From Halomonas daqiaonensis (lineage in GTDB: Bacteria > Pseudomonadota > Gammaproteobacteria > Pseudomonadales > Halomonadaceae), in assembly GCF_900109725.1 (NCBI RefSeq), contig NZ_FOBC01000003.1:124001-188000 (forward strand): 64,000 nt of DNA, written 5' to 3'. The notes under the pieces are model-generated. The model saw only the letters and a program-made list of their open reading frames with translations, ran no database searches and had not been told where the DNA came from. Shown in pieces: positions 1 through 8,656 of the stretch. Both the position numbers and the translations under genes were made by a program. Positions within the stretch are counted from its first letter, which is position 1. Each line of letters starts with the position of its first letter.

Positions 1-2
1 CC

Positions 3-1364
3 AGCGAGTACCTGGCCGACCTGATGAAGCGTGCTGGCATCCCGTTCAATGTGCTCAACGCCAAGCAGCACCAGAGCGAAGCGCAGATCATCGCCCAGGC
101 CGGTCGCCCCGGAGCCGTGACCATCGCCACCAACATGGCTGGTCGCGGCACCGATATCGTGCTGGGTGGCAACTGGGAGGCCGAGGTCGCCAAGCTGGAG
201 AATCCTTCCGAGGCCCAGGTCGAGCAACTCAAGGCCGAGTGGCAGGCCCGCCACGAGGCGGTACTCGAGGCCGGTGGCCTGCACGTGATCGGTTCCGAGC
301 GCCACGAGTCGCGGCGGATCGACAACCAGTTGCGCGGTCGCGCCGGTCGCCAGGGGGATCCGGGTTCGACTCGCTTCTTCCTCTCGCTGGAAGACAACCT
401 GATGCGCCTGTTCGGCTCCGACCGGGTGCAGCGCATGATGAAGGCCCTGGGGCTGGAGCGCGGCGAGGCGATCGAGCACAAGATGGTCTCCAATGCCGTG
501 GAACGCGCCCAGAAGAAGGTCGAGGGCCGCAACTTCGACATTCGCAAGCAACTGCTCGAGTACGATGACGTGGCCAACGACCAGCGTCGGGTCATCTATG
601 AGCAGCGCAACCAGATATTGGCTGCCGAGGATGTCTCGGACAGCGTCATGGGCATTCGAGAGGAGGTGCTGGACCTCGCCATCAGCGAGTTCGTGCCGCC
701 GCAGAGTCTCCCCGAACAGTGGGACCTGGCCGGCCTTCAGGATCACCTGAAGAGCGAGTTCAACCTCGATGCACCGGTGGTCGAATGGGCCAAGCAGGAT
801 GAGCGTTTCCATGAGGAGCAGCTGCGCGAACGGCTGCAGGAAATGCATCGCGAGGCTTACCAGGCCAAGGTGGCGGAGGCCGGCGAGGAGCTGATGCGTC
901 GTTTCGAGAAGCAGGTGATGCTGCAGGTGCTCGATACCCGCTGGAAGGAGCACCTGCAGTCCATGGATCACCTGCGTCGCGGGATACACCTGCGCGGCTA
1001 TGCCCAGAAGAACCCCAAGCAGGAGTACAAGCGCGAGGCCTTCGAGCTCTTCCAGAACCTACTGACCAACATCAAGGCCGACGTCACCCGCATCCTCAGC
1101 CACGTCCAGGTGCGTCGCCCCGAAGAGGTCGAGGCCCTGGAGCGCCAGCGTCGCGAAGAGCTGGAACGCGAGAAAGCCAGCGCGACGAGTCGCCATGATG
1201 CGCCGTCGATGAAAGCCGACGAGCAGGACGATGCCCCTGCCGCTCCAGCCCCGGGGGCTGACGGTCGCCCTCTGCGCCGGGAGGGTCCCAAGGTCGGCCG
1301 TAATGATCCCTGCCCCTGCGGGTCGGGAAAGAAGTACAAGCAGTGTTGCGGCAAGCTGAACTGA
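3..1364 (+). CDS. secA: SecA preprotein translocase ATPase, C-terminal part
   Basis: This is the 3' half of SecA, the ATPase motor that pushes unfolded preproteins through SecYEG. The reading frame is open from the window edge, so the true start lies upstream. Visible are the NBD2 helicase motifs ([12 protein letters not shown], then [14 protein letters not shown]), the helical scaffold/wing region, an acidic and basic linker, and the C-terminal zinc-binding tail [13 protein letters not shown], which in other SecA proteins contacts SecB and phospholipid. The next gene, argJ, starts 28 bp downstream. No damage is visible in the part present. Confidence 0.97.
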   Translation, partial: SEYLADLMKRAGIPFNVLNAKQHQSEAQIIAQAGRPGAVTIATNMAGRGTDIVLGGNWEAEVAKLENPSEAQVEQLKAEWQARHEAVLEAGGLHVIGSERHESRRIDNQLRGRAGRQGDPGSTRFFLSLEDNLMRLFGSDRVQRMMKALGLERGEAIEHKMVSNAVERAQKKVEGRNFDIRKQLLEYDDVANDQRRVIYEQRNQILAAEDVSDSVMGIREEVLDLAISEFVPPQSLPEQWDLAGLQDHLKSEFNLDAPVVEWAKQDERFHEEQLRERLQEMHREAYQAKVAEAGEELMRRFEKQVMLQVLDTRWKEHLQSMDHLRRGIHLRGYAQKNPKQEYKREAFELFQNLLTNIKADVTRILSHVQVRRPEEVEALERQRREELEREKASATSRHDAPSMKADEQDDAPAAPAPGADGRPLRREGPKVGRNDPCPCGSGKKYKQCCGKLN

Positions 1365-1392
1365 GGCGGAAGGCGGGATAGGAGACGAAACG

Positions 1393-2622
1393 ATGGCAGT
1401 CGGCGAGACGCGTTTTCCGGCGATGCCGGTGATCGAGGGGGTGCGACTGGGCACCGCCATGGCCGGAATCAAGAAGCCAGATCGTCGCGATCTGGTGGTA
1501 ATCGAGATCCTCGAGGGGGCCAGGGTGTCCGGCGTCTTCACGCGCAATGCCTTCTGTGCGGCGCCGGTGACGGTGGCTCGTGAGCACCTCGCCGCCTGCG
1601 CGGCGCGAGGGGTGGGATCGCGTTACCTGGTGATCAACACCGGCAATGCCAATGCCGGTACCGGCGAGACGGGCCTGCGGGACGCTCGTGCCAGCTGTGC
1701 CGAACTGGCACGGCTGACCGGTGTGGGCGAGCAGAGCGTGCTGCCGTTTTCCACCGGGGTGATCGGTGAGCCGCTGCCCATCGAGCGCCTGCTGGCGGGC
1801 TTGCCTACGGCCCTGCAGACGCTCGGCGATGGCGCCACTGCCTGGCGAGAGGCTGGCGAGGGCATCCTGACCACCGACACTCGGGCCAAGGGTGCCAGCG
1901 TGACCCTGGCGCTGGGCAACGAGACGGTGACCATCAACGGTATCGCCAAGGGCTCGGGGATGATTCGTCCCGACATGGCCACCATGCTGGCCTTCGTGGC
2001 AACGGATGCGTCCCTGGAGTCGGCGTTGTTGGACCAGCTGCTGCGCGAGGCGGTTGAGCGCTCCTTCAATTGCATCACCGTCGATAGCGATACCTCGACC
2101 AACGATGCCTGCATGCTGATCAGTACCGGCCATGGCGCAGTAGTGGCCGACGAAGCGGACCTGAACGTTTTTCGCAACGGCCTGCAGCGGGTAATGACCG
2201 AACTGGCCCAGGCGATTATCCGCGATGGCGAAGGCGCGACCAAGTTCGTCACCCTTCAGGTCGACGAGGCGCGGAGCCGCCGAGAGGCGCTGGATGTGGC
2301 CTTCACCGTGGCCCACTCACCGCTGGTAAAGACGGCCCTCTATGCCAGCGATGCCAATTGGGGGCGGATCCTGGCTGCAGTGGGGCGTGCCCCCGTCGAG
2401 GCATTCGACGTGGATCGGGTCACCATCGATCTGGGCGAGGTGCGCCTGGTCGAACACGGCGGGCGCGCCCCGGGGTATACCGAGAAGGCCGGCAGTGCGG
2501 TGATGGCCCGCGAGGAGATTGTCATTCGTATCGCCCTGGGGCGCGGCGAGCATAATGCGACGGTGTGGACCTCGGACCTGTCCCATGACTACGTGACCAT
2601 CAATGCCGACTATCGCAGCTGA
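1393..2622 (+). CDS. argJ: Bifunctional ornithine acetyltransferase / N-acetylglutamate synthase
   Basis: ArgJ moves the acetyl group of N-acetylornithine onto glutamate, recycling acetyl groups in arginine biosynthesis, and many members also make N-acetylglutamate from acetyl-CoA. The 409-residue length fits the family. The autocleavage site is visible as KGSGMI followed by ATMLAF, with the nucleophilic Thr at about residue 197, so the proenzyme should split into alpha and beta chains. The C-terminal VTINADYRS is typical. secA and a Nudix/ThiE gene flank it, an order I recall from pseudomonads. Whether this copy is mono- or bifunctional cannot be told from the sequence. Confidence 0.96.
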   Translation: MAVGETRFPAMPVIEGVRLGTAMAGIKKPDRRDLVVIEILEGARVSGVFTRNAFCAAPVTVAREHLAACAARGVGSRYLVINTGNANAGTGETGLRDARASCAELARLTGVGEQSVLPFSTGVIGEPLPIERLLAGLPTALQTLGDGATAWREAGEGILTTDTRAKGASVTLALGNETVTINGIAKGSGMIRPDMATMLAFVATDASLESALLDQLLREAVERSFNCITVDSDTSTNDACMLISTGHGAVVADEADLNVFRNGLQRVMTELAQAIIRDGEGATKFVTLQVDEARSRREALDVAFTVAHSPLVKTALYASDANWGRILAAVGRAPVEAFDVDRVTIDLGEVRLVEHGGRAPGYTEKAGSAVMAREEIVIRIALGRGEHNATVWTSDLSHDYVTINADYRS

Positions 2623-2697
2623 CCGGCGAGGACGGTCGGCAGCCAGACAGCAACCCTGCGCGGCGTCAAGGCCGCGTGGACCAGCGGGTAGGAGTCA

Positions 2698-3654
2698 ATG
2701 AACGCAATGGTGAAGAGAAGGGTGCATGTGGCGGCCGCCGCCATCATCAGTGCCGATGGCCGCGAGGTGCTCCTCGCCCGTCGTCCCTCTAACGTCGATC
2801 ACGGCGGGCTCTGGGAGTTCCCCGGCGGCAAGCTGGCACCCTACGAGACAGGCCTGGAGGCGCTTAAGCGCGAGCTCCACGAGGAGCTCGGCGTCGAGAT
2901 TCGGCGAGCGCAGCCGCTGATCCGCATCCACCACGAATATTCCGACAAGCATATTCTGCTCGATGTGTGGCAGGTGCACGATTTTGCCGGCGAGCCGTTC
3001 GGTCGCGAAGGGCAGGCGGTGCGCTGGGTGCCCATGGCCGAGCTGGCGAACTATCCTTTCCCGGCGGCGAACCTGCCGATCCTGCGTGCGGTCATGTTGC
3101 CCACCGAATACCTGATCACCGGCGAGGAGGCTGATGAGGGGAGGTTCATGGAGCGTCTGGCCCGTGCCCTCGACGAGGACGGGGTGCGTCTGGTCCAGCT
3201 GCGTGCCAAGTCGCTGGACGAGGCCGACTACCTGAAGCGCGCCGAGCAGGCGCTGCCGCTGTGTCATGAGCGGGGTGCCCGCCTGATGCTCAATGGCGAG
3301 CCGTCGCTGCTGGAGGTCGTGGCGGCTGATGGCATCCATCTGACCAGCGACCGGCTGATGAGCCTGGAGCGGCGTGCACTGCCCGAAGGCAAGTGGCTCT
3401 CCGCCTCGACCCATGATTATCTGCAGCTGGATCATGCGCGTCGCATCGGCTGCGACTTCGTGACCCTCTCGCCGCTGCGCACCACGCCCTCCCACCCGGA
3501 GGTTGCGCCGATCGGCTGGCATGACTTCCAGCAGCTGGTGGAGCGTGCCGGCATGCCGGTCTTCGCCCTGGGCGGCATGACGCGATTCGATGCGCATCAT
3601 GCCCGGGCCGTAGGCGCCCAGGGGATCGCCTCGATCCGCGATTTCTGGAAATAG
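2698..3654 (+). CDS. Nudix hydrolase fused to a ThiE-like domain (MutT family)
   Basis: The N-terminal half is a MutT-type Nudix hydrolase. A complete Nudix box (G-x5-E-x7-RELHEELGV) spans residues 44-66, consistent with hydrolysis of oxidised nucleoside triphosphates such as 8-oxo-dGTP. The C-terminal half, from about residue 140, has the TIM-barrel pattern of thiamine phosphate synthase (VQLRAK, ADGIHLTS, VFALGGM). Its phosphate-binding segment reads TTPSHPEV instead of the usual TxTK, and the ND pair reads NGEP, so ThiE catalysis is doubtful. AGGAG sits just before the ATG. This fusion is known in gammaproteobacteria as MutT/ThiE proteins. The role of the second domain is unproven. Confidence 0.9.
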   Translation: MNAMVKRRVHVAAAAIISADGREVLLARRPSNVDHGGLWEFPGGKLAPYETGLEALKRELHEELGVEIRRAQPLIRIHHEYSDKHILLDVWQVHDFAGEPFGREGQAVRWVPMAELANYPFPAANLPILRAVMLPTEYLITGEEADEGRFMERLARALDEDGVRLVQLRAKSLDEADYLKRAEQALPLCHERGARLMLNGEPSLLEVVAADGIHLTSDRLMSLERRALPEGKWLSASTHDYLQLDHARRIGCDFVTLSPLRTTPSHPEVAPIGWHDFQQLVERAGMPVFALGGMTRFDAHHARAVGAQGIASIRDFWK

Positions 3655-3676
3655 CGACAAGCGCCGGGCTACAAGC

Positions 3677-3702
3677 AACCCCCAGGCAATAGCCTAGGGG
3701 TT
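3677..3702. terminator. Hairpin between convergent Nudix gene and aguB
   Basis: AACCCC pairs with GGGGTT and AGGC pairs with GCCT around an AATA loop, with one C/A mismatch in the stem. It lies midway between two convergent genes and could end transcription in both directions. A T-rich stretch (TTTACTTCTG) follows on the plus side. Confidence 0.5.
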
Positions 3703-3745
3703 TACTTCTGCTTGGGAGCATCACTCACTGTTGGCCGCTGCGGCC

Positions 3746-4648
3746 TTAGTCCCGATACCTTCGCGTCAGGTCCCCGTAGGCGTCAATCCGGCGGTCGCGC
3801 AGGTACGGCCAGATGCGTCGCACCTCCTCGCTGCGCGTCATGTCCAGTGTCACCAGCATCCGTTTCGCCTCCTGGCCGGCATGGGCGAGCAACTCGCCCT
3901 GGGGGCCGCAGATGAAGCTGCCGCCCCAGAAGTCGACACCCGGCGTGGCCCCGGAAGGATCCGGTTCATGGCCGACACGGTTGGCGACGATCACCGGCAG
4001 GCCATTGGCCACGCCATGGCTGCGCTGGACCAGGGTCCAGGCCTCCTTCTGTCGCTGTTTTTCCGGGGTGTCGTCCGGCGGATGCCAGCCGATGGCGGTG
4101 GGGTAGAGCAGCAGCTCCGCGCCGGCCAGGGCCATCAGCCGCGCGGCTTCCGGGTACCACTGGTCCCAGCACACCAGCACGCCCAGGCGCCCCAGGGAAG
4201 TGTCGATCGGCTGGAAGCCCTGGCCGCGGCCGTCGTCCTGGTCCCCGGGCGTGAAGTAAAATTTCTCGTAGAAGCCCGGATCGTCGGGGATATGCATCTT
4301 GCGGTAGTGGCCTACGCGGCCACGATCACGGTCGTAGACCACGGCAGTATTGTGATAGAGGCCGGGTGCGCGGCGTTCGAACAGCGAGCCCACCAGCACG
4401 ATGTCGAGTTCCTTCGCCAGGGCTGCCAGTCGCGTGCCGGTCGGCCCGTCGAGGGGCTCGGCCAGGTCGAAGACCTCGGTGTCCTCGGTCTGGCAGAAGT
4501 AATGGGTGGCGTGAAGTTCCTGGAGCAGCACTAGCTGGGCCCCTGCAGTGGCCAGCTCGCGAATGCCGGTTTCGCTCTCGGCGAGGCTCCTGGCCTTGTC
4601 AGGCCAGGCGGGCTGCTGTACCAGGCCGACCTTCAGATGACGGGTCAT
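3746..4648 (-). CDS. aguB: N-carbamoylputrescine amidase (nitrilase superfamily)
   Basis: AguB hydrolyses N-carbamoylputrescine to putrescine, CO2 and ammonia. The nitrilase-fold catalytic triad is visible: Glu in LLQELHATHYF, Lys in HYRKMHIPDD and Cys in VLVCWDQWYPEA. About 300 residues is normal. I chose the ATG at 4648 because GAGGAG stands upstream and the protein then opens with MTRHLKVGLVQ; a longer 315-residue frame exists but adds nothing conserved. It follows aguA on the same strand with a gap of about 108 bp, so the pair likely forms an agmatine-to-putrescine operon. Confidence 0.95.
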   Translation of the reverse strand: MTRHLKVGLVQQPAWPDKARSLAESETGIRELATAGAQLVLLQELHATHYFCQTEDTEVFDLAEPLDGPTGTRLAALAKELDIVLVGSLFERRAPGLYHNTAVVYDRDRGRVGHYRKMHIPDDPGFYEKFYFTPGDQDDGRGQGFQPIDTSLGRLGVLVCWDQWYPEAARLMALAGAELLLYPTAIGWHPPDDTPEKQRQKEAWTLVQRSHGVANGLPVIVANRVGHEPDPSGATPGVDFWGGSFICGPQGELLAHAGQEAKRMLVTLDMTRSEEVRRIWPYLRDRRIDAYGDLTRRYRD

Positions 4649-4756
4649 GTCAAAATTCTCCTCGTACGCGAATGCTTGAAGCTGATCCAGCAAACAGACT
4701 GAGAGGGGGTGCTGAAAATAGCACCTCGTCTCCGGACTGTCTCCGGCGCCTCTATC

Positions 4757-5800
4757 TCAGTTGAACACTGCCAGGCTGCCCCGGGGCAGTTGCATGGTCA
4801 GGCAGTGCAGGCTGCCGTGCTGACGGATCACGCTGCGGCAATCGATGGGCACGATATCACGTCCCGGAAAGGCCTCGCCGAGGGCAGCAAGGGCCAGGCT
4901 GTCCGCGGCATCGCCATAGACCGGAACAAGCACGGCGTCATTGATGATCAGGAAGTTGGCGTAGGTGGCCGGGAGTCGGTGGCCATCATCGGGATCCCTG
5001 CAGGCCGCCGGCCAGGGCAGGGGGATCAACCGGTAGGGCTCGCCGTCGGCGCGGCGCAGGGCTCGCAGTTCGGTTTCCATGGCGGCCAATGCCGAGTAGT
5101 GGGGATCTTCTGGATCGTCGCACTTGACGTAGGCCAGCGTGGCCGGATCGCAGAAACGCACCAGGGTATCCACATGGCTGTCGGTATCGTCACCCTCAAG
5201 ATGGCCGCGGGTCAGCCACAGCACCCGTGTGACGCCGAGGTCCGCCTTCAGGCGTGTCTCGAGGGCTGTCCTGTCGAGGCTGGGGTTGCGGTTGGGGTTG
5301 AGCAGGCAGGCCTCGGTGGTCAGCAATGTGCCCTCGCCATCGGTGTCGATGGCCCCACCCTCAAGCACCAGCTCGCGCGACTCCACCGGGCAGGCGAAGG
5401 TGCCGGCGTCTGCCAGCCGACGCGTCAGGGTATTGTCGCGCTCGGCCTCGAACTTGCCGCCCCAGCCGGTGAAGACGTAGTCGAGCAGGATAGACTCGCC
5501 GTCACGCACTACGCCGAGGGGGCCATGGTCGCGGGCCCAGGTGTCATCGGCGGGGGCGACCACCAGCCGCAGGCGGGCGGCCTCGACGCCGAGGCAGGCG
5601 AAGCGATGTGCCAGGTGGCTGCGGGTCGCGGTATCCGGCACGGCAATCAGCACGGCCTGGTAGCGCGCGATGGCGACCACCATGGCCTCCATCGTCGCCT
5701 CGATGCGTTCGAGCAGCGGCGCCCAGTCGCTGTAGGGACTGGGCCAGGTGAGTTGCACGGCATCCTGGGGATGCCATTCGGGGAGCAGGCGATTAGCCAT
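4757..5800 (-). CDS. aguA: Agmatine deiminase
   Basis: AguA converts agmatine to N-carbamoylputrescine and ammonia, the step before AguB. It is a guanidino-modifying (pentein-fold) enzyme. Supporting motifs are WARDHGPLGVV, the GWGGKF block, LEGDDTDSHVDTLVRF with the catalytic His/Asp, and the nucleophilic Cys in GSLHCLTMQLPRG near the C-terminus. The start at 5800 gives MANRLLPEWHPQDAVQLTW, which matches family N-termini, and 347 residues. The frame is open further upstream, but that extension looks non-coding. The gene is divergent from lolC with about 150 bp between start codons. Confidence 0.95.
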   Translation of the reverse strand: MANRLLPEWHPQDAVQLTWPSPYSDWAPLLERIEATMEAMVVAIARYQAVLIAVPDTATRSHLAHRFACLGVEAARLRLVVAPADDTWARDHGPLGVVRDGESILLDYVFTGWGGKFEAERDNTLTRRLADAGTFACPVESRELVLEGGAIDTDGEGTLLTTEACLLNPNRNPSLDRTALETRLKADLGVTRVLWLTRGHLEGDDTDSHVDTLVRFCDPATLAYVKCDDPEDPHYSALAAMETELRALRRADGEPYRLIPLPWPAACRDPDDGHRLPATYANFLIINDAVLVPVYGDAADSLALAALGEAFPGRDIVPIDCRSVIRQHGSLHCLTMQLPRGSLAVFN

Positions 5801-5951
5801 CAGCGGGTCTCGTGCAGGTCGTCTAGGGCGTGCCGGCGCAATGTAGGCCGCCGCCGACAATGATGCAATGATCACGCAATCGGATGGCGCCGGCGATGCA
5901 GCCGCAGGCGAAAAACCGTACCATGGGCGCCCGCCGACAAGGAATGTGCCC

Positions 5952-7193
5952 ATGTTCGACCGTCTCCCCTTCCTGATCGGGCTGCGCTATGTGCGCGCCA
6001 AGCGTCGCAACCATTTCATCTCCTTCATCTCGCTGACTTCCATGCTGGGCCTCATGCTGGGTGTCGCGGTGCTCATCCTGGTGCTCTCGGTGATGAACGG
6101 CTTCGACCACGAGCTACGCACCCGGGTGCTTGGCATGGTGCCGCATACCAAGATCGAGGCACCGGGTGGGCTTACCGACTGGCAGCCGCTGGCCGAGCGG
6201 CTCATGGAGCGTGAGCGGGTGATCGGCGCCGCCCCCTATGTCGAGCAGCAGGGCATGTTCTCGGTCGGTGGTCGTAACGAGGGCGCCATGGTCATCGGTA
6301 TCGTGCCCGAGTGGGAAGGTCGGGTGTCGATCATCGACGAGAACATGCGCAACGGGAGCCTGGATGAGCTGACGCCCGGCGAATGGAACATCGTGCTCGG
6401 CTCTATCCTGGCCCAACGCCTGGGGGTTGGTGTGGGCGACCGGGTGACGCTGCTGGTGCCCGAGGCCTCGATCACCCCGGCCGGCGTCTTCCCACGGCTC
6501 AAGCGTTTCACCGTGAGCGGTATCTTCAGCGTCGGGGCGGACCTGGATGCCTCCCTCGCCTATGCCCACATCGACGACATGCAGACCCTGGCAAGGATGG
6601 GCGAGGCGGTCGGCGGCTTGCGCCTCGAGCTGGACGACCTCTTCGTCGCCGGCAGCGAGACTCGGGCGATCATCGACGAGCTGGGTGCCGGCTACCGAGG
6701 GCTCGACTGGACCTACTCGCATGGCAACCTCTTCCAGGCCATCCAGATGGAGAAGCGCATGATCGCGCTGCTGCTGACGGTGATCATTGCCGTGGCGGCC
6801 TTCAACATCGTCTCGACCCTGGTGATGGTGGTGACCGACAAGCGGGCCGATATCGCCATCCTGCGCACCATCGGCGCCACGCCACGCTCGATCATGGGGA
6901 TCTTCATTGTCCAGGGGCTGGCGATCGGCGTGATCGGCATCCTGGTGGGCGTGACCCTGGGTGTGCTGCTGGCCTGGACCGTGTCGGACCTCATCGGCTG
7001 GGTGGAGGGTGCCTTCGGTATCCAGTTCCTCGATGCCGGGGTCTACTTCATCAGCAACCTGCCGTCGCGCCTGATCTGGAGCGATGTGGGTAATATCGTG
7101 TCCGCGGCCTTCGTGCTGACCTTCCTCTCCACCCTCTACCCGGCCTGGCGTGCCGCCCGGGTACAGCCTGCCGAGGTGCTGCGCTATGAGTGA
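5952..7193 (+). CDS. lolC: Lipoprotein-releasing ABC permease, LolC/LolE family
   Basis: This is the inner-membrane permease of the Lol system, which extracts outer-membrane lipoproteins and passes them to LolA. Its 413 residues include one N-terminal membrane helix (about 23-48), a large periplasmic domain and three C-terminal helices, ending in the family signature PAWRAARVQPAEVLRYE. The periplasmic segment SITPAGVFPRLKRF resembles the LolC hook that binds LolA. The start at 5952 (MFDRLPFLIGLRYVR) matches homologues. It overlaps lolD by 8 bp. No lolE follows lolD, so this may be the single LolF-type permease seen in some gammaproteobacteria. Confidence 0.92.
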   Translation: MFDRLPFLIGLRYVRAKRRNHFISFISLTSMLGLMLGVAVLILVLSVMNGFDHELRTRVLGMVPHTKIEAPGGLTDWQPLAERLMERERVIGAAPYVEQQGMFSVGGRNEGAMVIGIVPEWEGRVSIIDENMRNGSLDELTPGEWNIVLGSILAQRLGVGVGDRVTLLVPEASITPAGVFPRLKRFTVSGIFSVGADLDASLAYAHIDDMQTLARMGEAVGGLRLELDDLFVAGSETRAIIDELGAGYRGLDWTYSHGNLFQAIQMEKRMIALLLTVIIAVAAFNIVSTLVMVVTDKRADIAILRTIGATPRSIMGIFIVQGLAIGVIGILVGVTLGVLLAWTVSDLIGWVEGAFGIQFLDAGVYFISNLPSRLIWSDVGNIVSAAFVLTFLSTLYPAWRAARVQPAEVLRYE

Positions 7194-7923
7194 GACGGCC
7201 GTGACTCCAGATGTCGATACGCCTTCCCGCGCGGGACAGGTGATGCTCGAATGCCGTGACCTGACCCGTGTCTATCGAGAAGGGCCGCGGGACCTCACCG
7301 TGCTGGATGGCCTGACGATGCAGGTGCTGGCCGGCGAGCGGGTGGCCGTGGTCGGCAGTTCCGGCTCCGGCAAGACGACGCTGCTCAACCTGCTGGGCGG
7401 CCTGGACCGTCCGAGTCGCGGCGAGGTGCATATCGCCGGCGAGTCGCTGCTGGCGCTCAATGATGCCGACCTGGGGCGCTTCCGCAACCGGCGGATCGGC
7501 TTCGTCTACCAGTTTCACCATCTGCTGGCGGAGTTCACTGCCCTGGAGAATGCCGCCCTGCCGCTGATCGTGCGCGGCCAGCGAAAGCGGGTAGCCGAAG
7601 AGCGTGCCCGCCAGTTGCTGGAGCGGGTCGGCATGGCCGAGAGGGCCGACCACAAGCCGGGTGAGCTCTCGGGTGGCGAGCGCCAGCGGGTAGCCATCGC
7701 CCGGGCGCTGGTCACCGACCCCAGCCTGGTATTGATGGACGAGCCCACCGGCAATCTGGACCAGACCACGGCGGCGAGTATCCTGGCGCTGATGGACGAG
7801 CTGGCAAGTAGCGCGGCCTGTGCCTTCGTGATCGTCACCCATGACCTCGCCCTCGCCGCCCATCAGGATCGCATCCTCCGACTAGACGGCGGACGGCTGG
7901 TCGAGCGGGCAGGGGACGACTGA
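7186..7923 (+). CDS. lolD: Lipoprotein-releasing ABC transporter ATPase
   Basis: LolD is the ATPase that powers lipoprotein release. Over 245 residues it carries Walker A GSSGSGKTT, a Q-loop in FVYQFHHLL, the ABC signature LSGGERQRVAIARAL, Walker B LVLMDEPT and an H-loop in VTHD. The ATG at 7186 overlaps the end of the permease gene, indicating translational coupling. The gene downstream is convergent, so the operon appears to stop here with only two members. Confidence 0.95.
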   Translation: MSETAVTPDVDTPSRAGQVMLECRDLTRVYREGPRDLTVLDGLTMQVLAGERVAVVGSSGSGKTTLLNLLGGLDRPSRGEVHIAGESLLALNDADLGRFRNRRIGFVYQFHHLLAEFTALENAALPLIVRGQRKRVAEERARQLLERVGMAERADHKPGELSGGERQRVAIARALVTDPSLVLMDEPTGNLDQTTAASILALMDELASSAACAFVIVTHDLALAAHQDRILRLDGGRLVERAGDD

Positions 7924-7984
7924 GGCGGCGCGCCTCATTAGGGATGGCCGATGCCATGCGTCGGCCGTTGACATGGTGGCCTCA

Positions 7985-8524
7985 CTACCCACGGGTAGCC
8001 GGCCGTTGTCGCCGGCGTCGCCGCGCCCGTGCCTTCCAACTGCGAGAAACCTGCCAACGCCACACCAGGCGGATGACCAGGTTGGCCAGCGCAGCAATCA
8101 TTATGGCCGCGACCAGCGATCCCAGGGCCAGGGTCGGCAGGATGTCCACCAGCTGTTCGGTGATCCAGCGGGTGGATATCCGGTCCGGGGCCTGGCGGAC
8201 CGGCATGTCCAGCAGCCAGGCCCCCAGGCGGTAGTTGCCATAGAAGATCAGCGGCATCGTCAGGGGGTTGGTGATCCACACCAGGCCGATGGAGAGCGGC
8301 AGGTTGCAGCGAACCAGCCAGGCCCCGAAGGCGGCCACCAGCATCTGGAAGGGAATCGGCAGCAAGGCGCTGAACAGCCCCACGGAAAAGGCATTGGCCA
8401 CGCTGCGTCGCGTCAGCACCCACAACGTCGGGTTGCCGATCAGGTGATTGACGAAACGCAGGGAGCGCCGGCGCCTGAGGTCATCGGGGTGGGGCAGATA
8501 GCGCTGAAGCAGTCGGCGCGGCAT
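7985..8524 (-). CDS. DUF2062 membrane protein
   Basis: This small membrane protein of unknown function belongs to the DUF2062 family. The core NPTLWVLTRRSVANAFSVGLFSALLPIPFQM and the segment WITNPLTMPLIFYGNYRLG (both partly membrane-embedded) are typical, and the C-terminus is very basic (KARARRRRRQR). I took the start at 8524 because homologues begin MPRRLLQRY. An ATG at 8587 with a better GAGGGG ribosome site would add 21 residues and cannot be excluded. It is convergent with lolD and divergent from comEC, a position I recall for pseudomonads. Confidence 0.85.
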   Translation of the reverse strand: MPRRLLQRYLPHPDDLRRRRSLRFVNHLIGNPTLWVLTRRSVANAFSVGLFSALLPIPFQMLVAAFGAWLVRCNLPLSIGLVWITNPLTMPLIFYGNYRLGAWLLDMPVRQAPDRISTRWITEQLVDILPTLALGSLVAAIMIAALANLVIRLVWRWQVSRSWKARARRRRRQRPATRG

Positions 8525-8656
8525 TGACGAGGGGCTCGCGGCTACGAAACCCGAGCTATTATCCATACAAGTCGCGTGCCTCGCCATGATGCCCCCTCAA
8601 CGTGATGCCGTAGCGGGACGGGCGCGTCGCCATCCTTGCCGTTCAGGGACGATGCC

